Source: Candidatus Thalassospirochaeta sargassi (GTDB lineage: Bacteria > Spirochaetota > Spirochaetia > UBA9216). From it: a stretch of DNA of 64,000 nucleotides. The translations under genes and the position numbers were made by a program. Location: the NCBI GenBank assembly GCA_028532855.1, contig JAQQAL010000051.1, forward strand, positions 1-64,000. Reading direction: 5' to 3'. The notes under the pieces were generated by a model. It saw only the letters and a program-made list of their open reading frames with translations, did no database searches and was not told the DNA's origin. Below, in pieces: positions 9,604 through 18,412 of this stretch; the first letter of the stretch is position 1; each line of letters starts with the position of its first letter.

Positions 9604-10035
9604 TTAAACGAGTTCAACAGTGTATTCGGATTCGAAGATTTTTCCCGATTCAAGGATAATTATCCCTTCTTTTTTTATGAATTCTTTTGACTCTACAACA
9701 GCTGGAGGGTACTGCAGCATGGCTTCGGGGCTATCGGTTAAATTAAAAATGATTGCATCATCACGATGAGATTCTACTTTCCATTCGGATTTACGTGCAA
9801 AGCCGTGACTGTTCATTTTATAGCTGCTTCCGTTATGGGTGTATTCTCCATCGGCTAATCCTCCGACAATTGGGAACAGTAGAGGCGCCTGCCCTGTCCA
9901 GTGGTAAGGATGACCCTGCCATAGAGATTCATAGCCGTCGGCAGTCTTCAAGCTGATGAGCTCAGCGCCTAATTCTTTAATTGCAGCAGTCTATGCAGTC
10001 TCCATCATAGCCTCAGGTTCCGGGGATAAAATCAT
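9604..10035 (-). pseudogene. Decayed aldose 1-epimerase-like (LacX/galactose-mutarotase-like) gene
   Basis: The reading frame shows the N-terminal LacX pattern (GAELISLK, ESLWQG, LLFPIVGGLADG, HGFAR) and then jumps after LQYP directly to what looks like the family's C-terminal end (KEGIIILESGKIFES). Roughly 150 residues of the central catalytic region are missing. An in-frame TAG at 9993-9991 separates the likely ATG (10035) from the rest; only a TTG at 9951 could restart. One nonsense codon plus a large internal deletion make a pseudogene. The active protein would have interconverted anomers of an aldose. Confidence 0.75.
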
Positions 10036-10160
10036 ACGGGTACCCGGCTTAAGTATGAAGTCTTAACAGGCTGGTTTGCTCAAGGGTGGTCTCGTTACAG
10101 CGAAATCGGGTTCGGTTGTTTTTTAGGTTGCATTAGGGTTATAAGATTATTACAATAATA

Positions 10161-10188
10161 TTGATGTTTTCGAATAATAATGTATTAT
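10161..10188 (+). promoter_or_regulatory. Candidate promoter of the cheW-nadK-recN unit
   Basis: TTGATG (10161-10166), a 16-base spacer and TATTAT (10183-10188, five of six). An overlapping TATAGT at 10186-10191 is an alternative -10. The cheW start is 30 bases downstream. Confidence 0.5.
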
Positions 10189-10217
10189 AGTATAGTCACA
10201 AATCCCTAGGAGGCGGT

Positions 10218-10691
10218 ATGGCGGATCATGATGAACAACTTCAGCTGGTAACTTTTCAGCTTGGTGAGGAACTCTACGGCATAGATATAATGAATGTCAA
10301 GGAAATACAGAAGGTAAGGGAAATAAGGCCCATTCCCAATGCTCCTATGTATGTTGAAGGAATCTTCAATCTGAGAGGAAACATAATTCCAATTATCAGC
10401 CTTCATAAAAGATTTCATCTTCGGAAAGCCGAATTGAATGATGAAGATGAAATGCTCAGCGGTTTTATGATTATTAATATAAACGACCGGTTCATAGGAG
10501 TTTATATCGATAAGGTTTCAAGGGTAATGACGGTGGAACAAACTGAAATTCAGCCTCCACCGCAGATGATATCCGGTATAGGTACGGAATACATTCAGGG
10601 AGTAGTTAAAGAAGACGACGGTTATCTGATAATTCTTGATATCAGCAGGTTGTTTGATCCAAAAGAACTACAGGCCCTTGGCGATTTTTAA
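10218..10691 (+). CDS. cheW: Chemotaxis coupling protein CheW
   Basis: A 157-residue single CheW (SH3-like) domain that couples chemoreceptors to the histidine kinase CheA in the cytoplasmic array. Landmarks are LVTFQLGEELYGIDI, the conserved EI and RPIPNAP region, and IFNLRGNIIPIISL, all typical of the family. The ATG has an AGGAGG ribosome site (10208-10213) 4 bases upstream. It is the first gene of a plus-strand run that continues with the DegT-like gene, nadK and recN. No cheA, cheR, cheB or cheY lies in the window, so this CheW must work with components encoded elsewhere. Confidence 0.93.
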   Translation: MADHDEQLQLVTFQLGEELYGIDIMNVKEIQKVREIRPIPNAPMYVEGIFNLRGNIIPIISLHKRFHLRKAELNDEDEMLSGFMIININDRFIGVYIDKVSRVMTVEQTEIQPPPQMISGIGTEYIQGVVKEDDGYLIILDISRLFDPKELQALGDF

Positions 10692-10712
10692 TAGGCATCA
10701 GGATTTACAATA

Positions 10713-11735
10713 ATGAACATTTCAGTTTTTAAACCCTCAATCAAGAGAAGGGAAATGGACGCGGTTCTGAACTGTATGGTTTCAGATCGTATAGGTTTCG
10801 GGAAATCAGCTTCCCAGCTTGTAAAGGATCTTTCCGATTTTCTTGGATTGAAGGGCGGTCACGCTTTTAAAGAATATTACAGAGCCATCAAGACAGCTGT
10901 CGAAGCCTTGGGGCTTGAACCAGGAGATTCTGTAATTGTTTCAGCACTTGCGCCCCAGCTTTACATTATGGTTCTGAAAGATCTGGGGCTGGAACCGCTG
11001 ATTGCGGATGTTGATCCGGACAGTTCGCTGATTGATATTGAGCTTGTTGAATCAGCCGCCGAAGACGCAAAGGCCATCATCGTAAATTACGAGATGGGCT
11101 TTGTCCCGGATATTGCACGTATTGCCGAAACGGGGCTTGCTGTAATTGAGGATATCTCAATGGCACTCGGAGCATCAATTGATGAGCAGAAAGCCGGGAG
11201 TTTCGGTAGATTTACAGTAATTAATATGGACGAGGATGGTCTTATTACTACAGGAGGAGGTGCTGCGGTTCTTGCTTCATCCCGTAAAGATGTGAGGGCA
11301 TTAAATGCAGTTGCGGGCAACCTGCATCAGTCTGTATTCCTCCCTGATATGAATGCATCTCTAGGTATTGTCCAGCTGAAAAACATCACTGAATATCTCG
11401 AAAGCAGGCTGGAGATTGCCGATATATTTACAAAATCCCTGATGCGATCCAGGCATAAGAAGCTGACCCAGAAAGGGGACGCGATGAATGTTTATTACAG
11501 TTTTCCTGTTGTTCTTGATACCGGTATCCATGAGGTTTCAGCCTATGCGAGGAAAAAGAATATACTCACAGAAACTTCATTTTCGGGATCAATAGCAGCT
11601 TACTCCGAAGAGGTTCAGGCCAGCTGTCCAAATGCAAAGAAACTTCTTTTGCGATGTATAAATTTCCCGCTGTATCCAATGCTTGGCAAAAGTAATATCT
11701 CTATTATTTCCAGAGTGCTTTCCTCATTGCCTTGA
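10713..11735 (+). CDS. DegT/DnrJ/EryC1/StrS-fold protein lacking the catalytic lysine
   Basis: A 340-residue protein with the layout of the DegT sugar-aminotransferase family: an N-terminal lead-in, a large domain with an EDISMALGA stretch (about 146-154) matching the ED-x-x-x-x-x-GA segment whose Asp contacts the PLP ring, and a GGG turn at 181-183. Where active members carry the Schiff-base lysine (SFxxxK-x(n)-GEGG) this protein reads NMDEDGLITT (171-180), with no lysine. It is therefore probably not a working aminotransferase; some relatives lacking this lysine have other activities or are structural. It lies 21 bases after cheW and 30 before nadK. The function is unknown. Confidence 0.7.
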   Translation: MNISVFKPSIKRREMDAVLNCMVSDRIGFGKSASQLVKDLSDFLGLKGGHAFKEYYRAIKTAVEALGLEPGDSVIVSALAPQLYIMVLKDLGLEPLIADVDPDSSLIDIELVESAAEDAKAIIVNYEMGFVPDIARIAETGLAVIEDISMALGASIDEQKAGSFGRFTVINMDEDGLITTGGGAAVLASSRKDVRALNAVAGNLHQSVFLPDMNASLGIVQLKNITEYLESRLEIADIFTKSLMRSRHKKLTQKGDAMNVYYSFPVVLDTGIHEVSAYARKKNILTETSFSGSIAAYSEEVQASCPNAKKLLLRCINFPLYPMLGKSNISIISRVLSSLP

Positions 11736-11765
11736 TGGTGATTATGGTTTAAGCTGAATTTATCT

Positions 11766-12620
11766 ATGGGAAAAGAAATTAAAAAAGCCGTTATAATTGT
11801 TAATCTGTTAAAACCTGAGGCGGAAGCCCTTGTTGATGATATTACGGCCTATCTTGATGAAAGAAAAATACAGAATGAGGTTTTCGGTTATTCCGGGGCC
11901 CCGATAACCCCTGATATAAAAGAAGCGGATATTGCATTCGCCCTCGGCGGCGACGGAACAGTATTATTCTCCGCCAGAACTCTTGCCTGCTTTGAAATAC
12001 CTGTATTGGCGGTTAATATGGGGAATTTCGGTTTCATCACCGAAGTGTCCAAGGATGAATGGAAAGATACATTCGAAGACTATCATGCTGGTAGGCTGAA
12101 GCTGAGTAAAAGGCTGATGCTGAAGGCTGCGGTAATCAGAAATGGAAAAAAAATTAAAGAACTTCATTCTTTGAATGATTCAGTAATATCTGCCTACGGT
12201 ATTTCAAAGATGATTCGCCTTTCGGTACAGCTGAATGGAACTCATCTTGGAAAGTATCGTGCTGATGGTGTCCTTGTATCTACACCTACAGGTTCAACTG
12301 CATATTCAGCCGCCGCAGGAGGCCCCCTGCTCGAACCCGAGATGGATGCAGTCCTTCTCAATCCTATCTGCCCATTCAGCCTGTCTAATCGGCCGCTTGT
12401 TATTCCGGCTGACAAGAAGATTAAAATTTTTGTAGAACAGGAACAACGGGCTGAGGTTATGCTTACAGTGGATGGGCAGACAGTTTTTCCCCTGGTTCCT
12501 GAAGATGTAGTAGAGTTTGAACGTGCGCCGGAAAAAGCATTGATAATCAGTTCGGATAAAAGAAATTTTTATGAAATATTGAGAACAAAACTCAAATGGT
12601 CTGGAGGACCGGATGCTTGA
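11766..12620 (+). CDS. nadK: NAD kinase
   Basis: A 284-residue ATP-NAD kinase, which phosphorylates NAD to NADP in the cytoplasm. The diagnostic GGDGT motif lies at about 61-65, followed by NMGNFGFITEV and PTGSTAYSAAAGGPLL (NAD-binding segment), in the usual order and length. The stop overlaps the start of recN by 8 bases. The nadK-recN pairing is common in bacteria, so co-transcription is expected. Confidence 0.95.
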   Translation: MGKEIKKAVIIVNLLKPEAEALVDDITAYLDERKIQNEVFGYSGAPITPDIKEADIAFALGGDGTVLFSARTLACFEIPVLAVNMGNFGFITEVSKDEWKDTFEDYHAGRLKLSKRLMLKAAVIRNGKKIKELHSLNDSVISAYGISKMIRLSVQLNGTHLGKYRADGVLVSTPTGSTAYSAAAGGPLLEPEMDAVLLNPICPFSLSNRPLVIPADKKIKIFVEQEQRAEVMLTVDGQTVFPLVPEDVVEFERAPEKALIISSDKRNFYEILRTKLKWSGGPDA

Positions 12621-14313
12621 AGAACTCTTCATTAAGAATTACGCACTTGCGGATCAGCTGACAGTTGAGTTTCAGGAGGGGTTCAATATTCTATCCGGAG
12701 AAACAGGTTCCGGTAAATCTGTCATTATCGGCGCACTCGGTCTGGTCCTTGGAGAAAAAGGAGATGTATCAGCAATCAGAACCGGCGCTTCTGAAACCGA
12801 GGTTTCGGCTGTGATTAATGTCGAGGGTAATGCTGAAGCCCTGAAATGGCTTGAAGAGCACGAAATATCCGCCGATGAGGGGCGTGTTATTATCAGGCGC
12901 ATTATGAAAAATACCGGTCGCGGGAGTATGTTTATTCAGTCCGTACCGTCGGTCAAGGCCGATGTGAGCGAATTCACTTCTTTATTATTCGATATCCACG
13001 GTCAACATGAACATCAGTCGCTGCTCTCAACCGATAATCATCGAAAGCTCCTTGACAGTTTTGCCGGATTGCGGCCTTCTGCGGAGAGGCTTAAGTCTGA
13101 CTTCCTTGAGCTTAACAATATAAAGAAAGAGTATCAGGGGCTCATGTCGGATGAGCGTGAAATGCTGCGGGAAGCCGACCTTGCTGCATTTGCTGTTAAA
13201 GAGATAGAGGATGCCGCTCTCAAGCCCGGTGAAATTGAAGAGCTGGAGACTGAACATAAGCTGCTTACTCAGTCCGAGAAACTTTTTATTCTTTTTGAAG
13301 AACTGCACAGAGCCTTGAGCGAAAGTTCCGGCGGAGCGCTTGACGGCTTACGCAGCGGAATGGAAAACCTGAAAGAGCTCAGTGGAATCGACTCCGCCTT
13401 TGCAGAGGCCAGCAGCCGTCTTGAAAACGCCTTTTATGAGACTGAAGATGTTCTTGACGGAATTGAGCGCTACAAGGTCAATTTTGATTTCAGCCCTGAG
13501 CGTCTTGCAGCATGTGAGGAGCGGCTTTCGGAGCTTTTAAAACTCCGGAAGAAGTATGGTGATTCAGTTGAAGATATATTGACTTTTCAGGAAGAGAGCC
13601 GTAAAAAAGTCAGCAGTATTGAGAACAGGGAAGAGCTTAAAGCTGAATATGCTGAAAAAATCGCAGCACTGGAAAAATCGGTGCTGCAGCAGGCCTCAGA
13701 TCTGTCTGCGAAACGAAAGTCTGCTGCAAGAAAACTTCAGACGGCGATTCAACAGCAGCTTAAGGCTCTCGGAATGCCTAAAGCAGAGTTTCGGGTTCAG
13801 GTTGAGGCCAAGCTCGGTGAGAACGGACGTCCCTCATGCGGAATTAACGGTTTTGACGCAATCGAGTTTCTTATTTCCCCAAATCAGGGAGAACCTCCAA
13901 AGCGTTTACGAAGTATCGCGTCAGGTGGTGAAATTTCAAGGGTAATGCTGGCAATTAAATCCGTGCTTGCTTCAATCGATACAGTCGACACTCTGGTGTT
14001 TGATGAGATAGATGCCGGTATAGGTGGAGAAATTGCAGTCGCCGTAGGTGAACATATGTATAGATTATCCAGATTTAAGCAAATTCTATGTATTACACAC
14101 CTTGCCTCTATAGCAGTTCGTGCCGATAATCATATAAGGGTATGTAAAAAAACTGCCCGGGATCGGACTTTCACAGAAATAGACAATGTTGCTGGTGATG
14201 AACGGAAGATTGAGATAGCAAGAATGCTTTCAGGAGACACAGATACTGATGTTTCGTTGAAGCATGCGGAAGAGCTCCTGGTTAAAGCAGCCGGAGAGCG
14301 GGAGGGAAGCTGA
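12613..14313 (+). CDS. recN: DNA repair protein RecN
   Basis: A 566-residue SMC-like ATPase that acts in double-strand-break repair. The Walker A GETGSGKS lies at 29-36, the DIHGQHEHQSLL segment after it is characteristic of RecN, then a coiled-coil central part (about 150-370). The ABC signature SGGEISR (about 437-443) and Walker B LVFDEIDAGIGG (about 461-472) precede ITHLASIA. Length fits the family (about 550-560). The start overlaps nadK by 8 bases. Confidence 0.95.
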   Translation: MLEELFIKNYALADQLTVEFQEGFNILSGETGSGKSVIIGALGLVLGEKGDVSAIRTGASETEVSAVINVEGNAEALKWLEEHEISADEGRVIIRRIMKNTGRGSMFIQSVPSVKADVSEFTSLLFDIHGQHEHQSLLSTDNHRKLLDSFAGLRPSAERLKSDFLELNNIKKEYQGLMSDEREMLREADLAAFAVKEIEDAALKPGEIEELETEHKLLTQSEKLFILFEELHRALSESSGGALDGLRSGMENLKELSGIDSAFAEASSRLENAFYETEDVLDGIERYKVNFDFSPERLAACEERLSELLKLRKKYGDSVEDILTFQEESRKKVSSIENREELKAEYAEKIAALEKSVLQQASDLSAKRKSAARKLQTAIQQQLKALGMPKAEFRVQVEAKLGENGRPSCGINGFDAIEFLISPNQGEPPKRLRSIASGGEISRVMLAIKSVLASIDTVDTLVFDEIDAGIGGEIAVAVGEHMYRLSRFKQILCITHLASIAVRADNHIRVCKKTARDRTFTEIDNVAGDERKIEIARMLSGDTDTDVSLKHAEELLVKAAGEREGS

Positions 14314-14317
14314 AGCC

Positions 14318-15115
14318 GTGGGAAAAATCAGTGCTCAGGCGAAAGAACAGTACACGGAAAAACTCAAAGAGTTCAAAAGTGTACTGGAGGAGCATAGACA
14401 GAAAGAATCGGATCTTAATGCCGAGCTGAGAAATGACCGGGATAGAATTGGTCTGCTTAGCATTGAAGCAGCTGATGTTAATCTGAATATTGTTTCCTAT
14501 CTTGTGCTGATGAATAATCTCTCGGTGGCTCTGCTTGGTATCAAGAATGATGCGTATTTGAATGAAGCCCGAAAGACTTGTTATAAATCGATAATTAACC
14601 TTGAGAATGCTGTTTCAAATTATATAGATGTTCCTTTTTCTGAATATGAGGGTAAGCTCGAAAAGATTAAGAGTATAGATCAGGCGGCACGATGGAAGCT
14701 TGTATGTAAACTTGGATTTTCAATCAGTTCAGTTAAGGATGCCTTTGGTGAGAATACTAAGTGGAAGTGGTCGTTTGTAGAGATTGAAGGACGCTTTGCC
14801 GTAGTCGCTAAAAACCTGCTGGATCTTAAAACCCTGATGGCCGGTCTTGATCCGAGGGCTGATTTTTATCAGGAAAGATTTGCTCACCTGAAACTTGTTA
14901 AACGTCTTCTTCAGAATTCTGCTGACGGCTACAGAGAAAAGTATGAACTATCAACCCTTCGGATAGATGATTTTAAGCTTGCAATAAACTATCTTGGCGG
15001 GCTAAGAAGGCTTAACGCCCTTGTCGGCGAACCTGAAGAGGCTAATGATCTCAAGAAAAAAATTGATATCTGGAAATCAAAGATGGATCAGGATATCAAA
15101 AAGAAAGAATCATAA
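14318..15115 (+). CDS. Uncharacterised coiled-coil protein following recN
   Basis: A protein of about 265 residues that I do not recognise. The GTG at 14318 is preferred because it lies 4 bases after the recN stop and has GGAGGG (14301-14306) upstream; an ATG at 14264 would overlap recN by 50 bases. The first 45 residues (AQAKEQYTEKLKEFK onward) look like a charged coiled coil, and the rest is mostly helical with no membrane segment or signal peptide, so it should be cytoplasmic. Its place as the last gene of the cheW-nadK-recN run, convergent with cdd, hints at co-expression with recN but not at a function. Confidence 0.75.
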   Translation: MGKISAQAKEQYTEKLKEFKSVLEEHRQKESDLNAELRNDRDRIGLLSIEAADVNLNIVSYLVLMNNLSVALLGIKNDAYLNEARKTCYKSIINLENAVSNYIDVPFSEYEGKLEKIKSIDQAARWKLVCKLGFSISSVKDAFGENTKWKWSFVEIEGRFAVVAKNLLDLKTLMAGLDPRADFYQERFAHLKLVKRLLQNSADGYREKYELSTLRIDDFKLAINYLGGLRRLNALVGEPEEANDLKKKIDIWKSKMDQDIKKKES

Positions 15116-15121
15116 AGCTGA

Positions 15122-15547
15122 TTATTCCTCGTATCTGCCGTTTTTCATTTCTGAGAGGGCGTCGAAGGGAAAAAGTTCCGCAACAGTCGTTTCAACCCTG
15201 TTATTAATATCCACACCGCTGAAATAAACCGGCATTGAACCATCTGCAAATTCCGATATCACCTGTCTGCATGCGCCACAGGGTGAAACCGGATAATCGG
15301 CTTTGCCGCAGTAGATTGCAAGCGCCTTGTAATCGGTTTTTCCCAATGAGATAGCTTTAACTACAGCACTTCGCTCGGCACAGATTGTCAGACCATAGGA
15401 ACGGTTTTCAACATTAGCGGCTGTTACAATTTCTCCGTCAGCACAGAGCAGTGCGGCTCCTACTGTAAAATGTGAATACGGAGAATAGGAATATTCCGAT
15501 GCCTTTTTTGCTTCAATCATTAACTTTTCAACACTTATGTTTTCCAT
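15122..15547 (-). CDS. cdd: Cytidine deaminase
   Basis: A 141-residue homotetrameric-type cytidine deaminase, converting cytidine or deoxycytidine to the uridine form for pyrimidine salvage. Zinc ligands are visible as Cys56 with the catalytic Glu58 in CAERSAVVKA, and Cys90/Cys93 in PCGACRQV. Length is normal for the short Cdd class. It is the only minus-strand gene in this stretch, convergent with the recN-run gene (6 bases between stops) and divergent from the propeller-protein gene. Confidence 0.95.
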   Translation of the reverse strand: MENISVEKLMIEAKKASEYSYSPYSHFTVGAALLCADGEIVTAANVENRSYGLTICAERSAVVKAISLGKTDYKALAIYCGKADYPVSPCGACRQVISEFADGSMPVYFSGVDINNRVETTVAELFPFDALSEMKNGRYEE

Positions 15548-15570
15548 TAATCAGCTCCTGCAATTCGTGT

Positions 15571-15600
15571 TTGACAGTATCGCACGTAATAGTATAGGAT
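15571..15600 (+). promoter_or_regulatory. Promoter of the envelope trio
   Basis: Consensus TTGACA (15571-15576), an 18-base spacer and TAGGAT (15595-15600). The start codon is at 15619, so the leader is very short (about 12 bases). The same TAGGAT -10 recurs at two other candidate promoters in this window. Confidence 0.55.
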
Positions 15601-15604
15601 GCAA
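15576..15604 (-). promoter_or_regulatory. Candidate cdd promoter, overlapping the opposite promoter
   Basis: On the minus strand, TTGCAT (15604-15599), a 17-base spacer and GATACT (15581-15576). It would initiate about 20 bases upstream of the cdd ATG and overlaps the plus-strand promoter almost completely, so the two may exclude each other. Confidence 0.35.
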
Positions 15605-15618
15605 TTGATTGGGGTACT

Positions 15619-16662
15619 ATGAGAAAACTTTTTTTAATACTGTTTTTCGTTATTCTGCTTGTTTACATCATATTTTTTCCTCATCAGCTTCAAAAGGAGC
15701 TGGTCGTTAACCCTTCCTGGGTTGTTGAAACTACTGCAGCTGAGGGCGGGACTGATGACCATCCTGTTCCGTTTAATTTTGACTCTCGTTTCGGTTATTT
15801 TTCGGCATCCGGCAGGGTCCTGTTTTCAGATGATGTAGTGTATAGGGCAGCAGTGTCTTCAGAGCTGTTTATAAACTATTCCAGTGTTTCAGAACAGCTT
15901 GTACTGCAGAATCCTGAAGGCGATATAATCGGTACGATTGATTCGGACGGATATCCGTTTTTTATAGGTGAACGCCTCTTTGTAATAGCACCCGACAGAA
16001 TGACGGTTACAGAATATGATTATGAAGGATTTCCTCTTCTGCATATCTCTCCCGGGGCGGCTGTTACATCTATGGATGCAGGCAGTGAACATTTAATCCT
16101 CGGCATGCTGAATGGTGATGTTTCGCTGTATACCGATAGTCCTGATCCTGTATACACCTATTATTCCACCGACAGTAGATACAGCGTCAGCTATGCATGT
16201 GCGCTTACCGATGATGGAAGTCGCTTTGCCGCGGTTACAGGTCTTTATCCCCAACAGCTGGTTTGTTTCGAGTTTAGAAACGATGAATATATTCCTGTCT
16301 TCAGGATGAATATGAGTGAAGTCTATAGAAGGAATCTTCTTCTGGACTACAGTGATGACGGACGGCTTCTATATCTTGAAACACCCGGCGGTCTTGATGT
16401 CTACAGTACGGCAACCTTTCTGAAGCAGGAAATTGAAACAGCAGGAGAAATCAGGAAGGCTGTTTTCCCGGGAGAAAAAACTATGTCGTTTATTCTTTCT
16501 TCACTGGAAGACAGCAGCCAGCTGAGGTTGTACCGCTCAGATCTCGGTACGATAGCTGATCTTTATTTTCCGTCTGGCGATATTTACTTTTATCTGGCTG
16601 AAGGTTGTTTTTACGTCGGAATTGATGGTCGTATTCTTCGCTATGACATTATTGAGGGATAG
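15619..16662 (+). CDS. Membrane-anchored beta-propeller-like protein
   Basis: A 347-residue protein with an N-terminal hydrophobic anchor (about 3-20) and an otherwise extracytoplasmic, beta-rich sequence. Repeating stretches such as RLFVIAPDRMTVTEYDYEG, LTDDGSRFAAVTG and YSDDGRLLYLETPG have the look of WD40/PQQ-type propeller blades, but no blade motif is strict enough to name a family. The short leader and the 3-base gap to the next gene suggest it starts an operon with the degenerate M23 protein and the methyltransferase. The function is unknown; a scaffold in the periplasm is possible. Confidence 0.75.
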   Translation: MRKLFLILFFVILLVYIIFFPHQLQKELVVNPSWVVETTAAEGGTDDHPVPFNFDSRFGYFSASGRVLFSDDVVYRAAVSSELFINYSSVSEQLVLQNPEGDIIGTIDSDGYPFFIGERLFVIAPDRMTVTEYDYEGFPLLHISPGAAVTSMDAGSEHLILGMLNGDVSLYTDSPDPVYTYYSTDSRYSVSYACALTDDGSRFAAVTGLYPQQLVCFEFRNDEYIPVFRMNMSEVYRRNLLLDYSDDGRLLYLETPGGLDVYSTATFLKQEIETAGEIRKAVFPGEKTMSFILSSLEDSSQLRLYRSDLGTIADLYFPSGDIYFYLAEGCFYVGIDGRILRYDIIEG

Positions 16663-16665
16663 TTT

Positions 16666-17541
16666 ATGAAAAAGCATACTTTATTGTTTGTTCTATCTGC
16701 AGTCCTTTTGTTTGCTCAGCAATTATACGCCTTTAACTGGCCTGTTGATGACCCCCTGGTTGTATCCACTTTCGGTGGAGATAAGTGGGGTAGCTACGCA
16801 AGCGGACTTGAGGTATATGCTGAAAATGCTGAAATCAGACCTTGTGATGACGGTGAAGTTATTTTTTATGAGAATTCGGATCGTCCGGGAACACTTCCCG
16901 GACGCATCGGGCATTTTGTCGTTGTTGAACATGAAAGAAAACTCCGGACCCTGTATGCCGGAATTGAGCCGGCTGAGGATATAAGTGAGATGACGGGAGT
17001 TACAGCATCAGATATCCTAGGTGAGCTCGGGGGGATAAGCAAATCAGCCCGTCTGCATCTGCACTTTGCCGTAATCGACAGTGAATTCGGCCAGTATGTG
17101 AACCCTCTTCTTCTGCTTAATTCGATAGTAGACAATGCTTCGCCTGAGATAAGGAGTATCCGCCTGCTTAATGAAGCCGGCTTTACCTCGGTTGATAAAA
17201 ATGCAGTTATTAAAGCCGGAAAGACGGAGATTCAAGCGGAGATTTTTGATCCGGGGATGAGTGATGATTATTTTACTCTGATGGCACCGTATAAAATACA
17301 ACTATTTCATAACGGGGAAGAGATCTTTTATCTTAATTTTGAATCTCTCAGATATGATGCCGGCAGTGCATTGATCCAGTCCCGGGAGGATATGAAGTAT
17401 GATGATTTTTATCGGGGTGACGGTTACGTTTCCCTCGGTGAGATAAGCTTAGTTCCCGGCGATTCAAGGTTTGAAATTCTTGTAAGCGATTATTCCGAAA
17501 ATGAAACCGGACGCACATTTCAGCTGACGGTAATCGAGTAG
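16666..17541 (+). CDS. Exported M23/LytM-domain protein with incomplete zinc site
   Basis: A 291-residue exported protein with a signal peptide (about 1-22, cleavage after LYA). The body (about 24-150) follows the M23 endopeptidase pattern: WPV, a central beta region, a GHFVVVEH strand and the HLHF motif (131-133) near the end. The first metal-binding motif (HxxxD, usually GxHxGxD) is replaced by YASGLEV, so the His is absent and the Asp is Glu. Like EnvC- or NlpD-type LytM proteins, it may regulate peptidoglycan amidases rather than cut (inference). A C-terminal beta-rich domain of about 140 residues follows. It lies 3 bases after the propeller gene. Confidence 0.8.
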   Translation: MKKHTLLFVLSAVLLFAQQLYAFNWPVDDPLVVSTFGGDKWGSYASGLEVYAENAEIRPCDDGEVIFYENSDRPGTLPGRIGHFVVVEHERKLRTLYAGIEPAEDISEMTGVTASDILGELGGISKSARLHLHFAVIDSEFGQYVNPLLLLNSIVDNASPEIRSIRLLNEAGFTSVDKNAVIKAGKTEIQAEIFDPGMSDDYFTLMAPYKIQLFHNGEEIFYLNFESLRYDAGSALIQSREDMKYDDFYRGDGYVSLGEISLVPGDSRFEILVSDYSENETGRTFQLTVIE

Positions 17542-17544
17542 AAC

Positions 17545-18408
17545 GTGAAAACTTTCTCAAAACAGCCGGATGAGACCATGCTGTTCAATGTCGATTGTGC
17601 ACTGTGCGGGGGCAGGGATTTTTTATTGAAATGGAAGAACTCTGACATACCATTTGTGAGATGCAGAAACTGCGGCCTGGTTTTTCAGAACCCGATGCCC
17701 TCTGCAGAAGAGCTTGCCCTCCGTTATGACGGAGAATACTACGACTATGAAATAGAGAACGAGGAGTCCTTCTACCGGCTGATGATTCTTGGGCTTGAGG
17801 ATCTGGGGTTCTTTGATCGGGAAGCCTGTATTTTTTCCCGCTGTAAAAATGAGGGGCGGCGGCCGAGTTTTGTGGATGTGGGATGTGCAACGGGGAAGCT
17901 CCTCTCAACCATGAAAGATAGGGGCTGGGATGTAAACGGTGCGGAGGTATGCAGGCCGGCAGCACAATACGGTATTGAGAAACGTGGTGTTGATATTCAT
18001 ATCGGGCCGCTTGAAAGTGCCGGCATTCCTGATGCTACGGTTGATGTGCTTCATTGTTCACATTTGATTGAACATCTTACCAGGCCCGACCTGTTTGTAG
18101 CCGAGGTCGCGAGGATATTACGTCCGGGAGGACTTTTTATTGTTGTGACCCCCGATATAAGCGGCTTCCAGGCGAGATTATTCGGTTCTGAATGGCGGTC
18201 AGCAATTGCTGACCATATGTATCTCTTTTCAAAAGAAACGCTTTCGGCTATGTTTGCTGCAAATGGATTTAAAATAATCAAAAAAGCCAGCTGGGGTGGT
18301 CTTGCCGCCGGAACATCGCCGAAATGGCTTAAAATCATAGCCGACAGGGTAGTTAAACCACTTGGAGCCGGCGATGTGATAAGTATAATGGGGATGATTT
18401 CACTCTAA
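17545..18408 (+). CDS. Class I SAM-dependent methyltransferase with N-terminal zinc-binding motif
   Basis: A 287-residue cytoplasmic protein. Near the N-terminus CALC (about 16-19) and CRNC (about 37-40) form a four-cysteine zinc ribbon, followed by GLVFQNPMPS, a layout seen in C-methyltransferases of the sugar-modifying kind and in related methyltransferase families. The SAM-binding motif I reads VDVGCATGKLL, with motif II/III features in LHCSHLIEHL and LRPGGLFIVVTPD. The substrate is not evident; sugar or surface-glycan modification would fit its place after two envelope proteins. GTG start, 3 bases after the M23 gene. Confidence 0.82.
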   Translation: MKTFSKQPDETMLFNVDCALCGGRDFLLKWKNSDIPFVRCRNCGLVFQNPMPSAEELALRYDGEYYDYEIENEESFYRLMILGLEDLGFFDREACIFSRCKNEGRRPSFVDVGCATGKLLSTMKDRGWDVNGAEVCRPAAQYGIEKRGVDIHIGPLESAGIPDATVDVLHCSHLIEHLTRPDLFVAEVARILRPGGLFIVVTPDISGFQARLFGSEWRSAIADHMYLFSKETLSAMFAANGFKIIKKASWGGLAAGTSPKWLKIIADRVVKPLGAGDVISIMGMISL

Positions 18409-18412
18409 CCCA

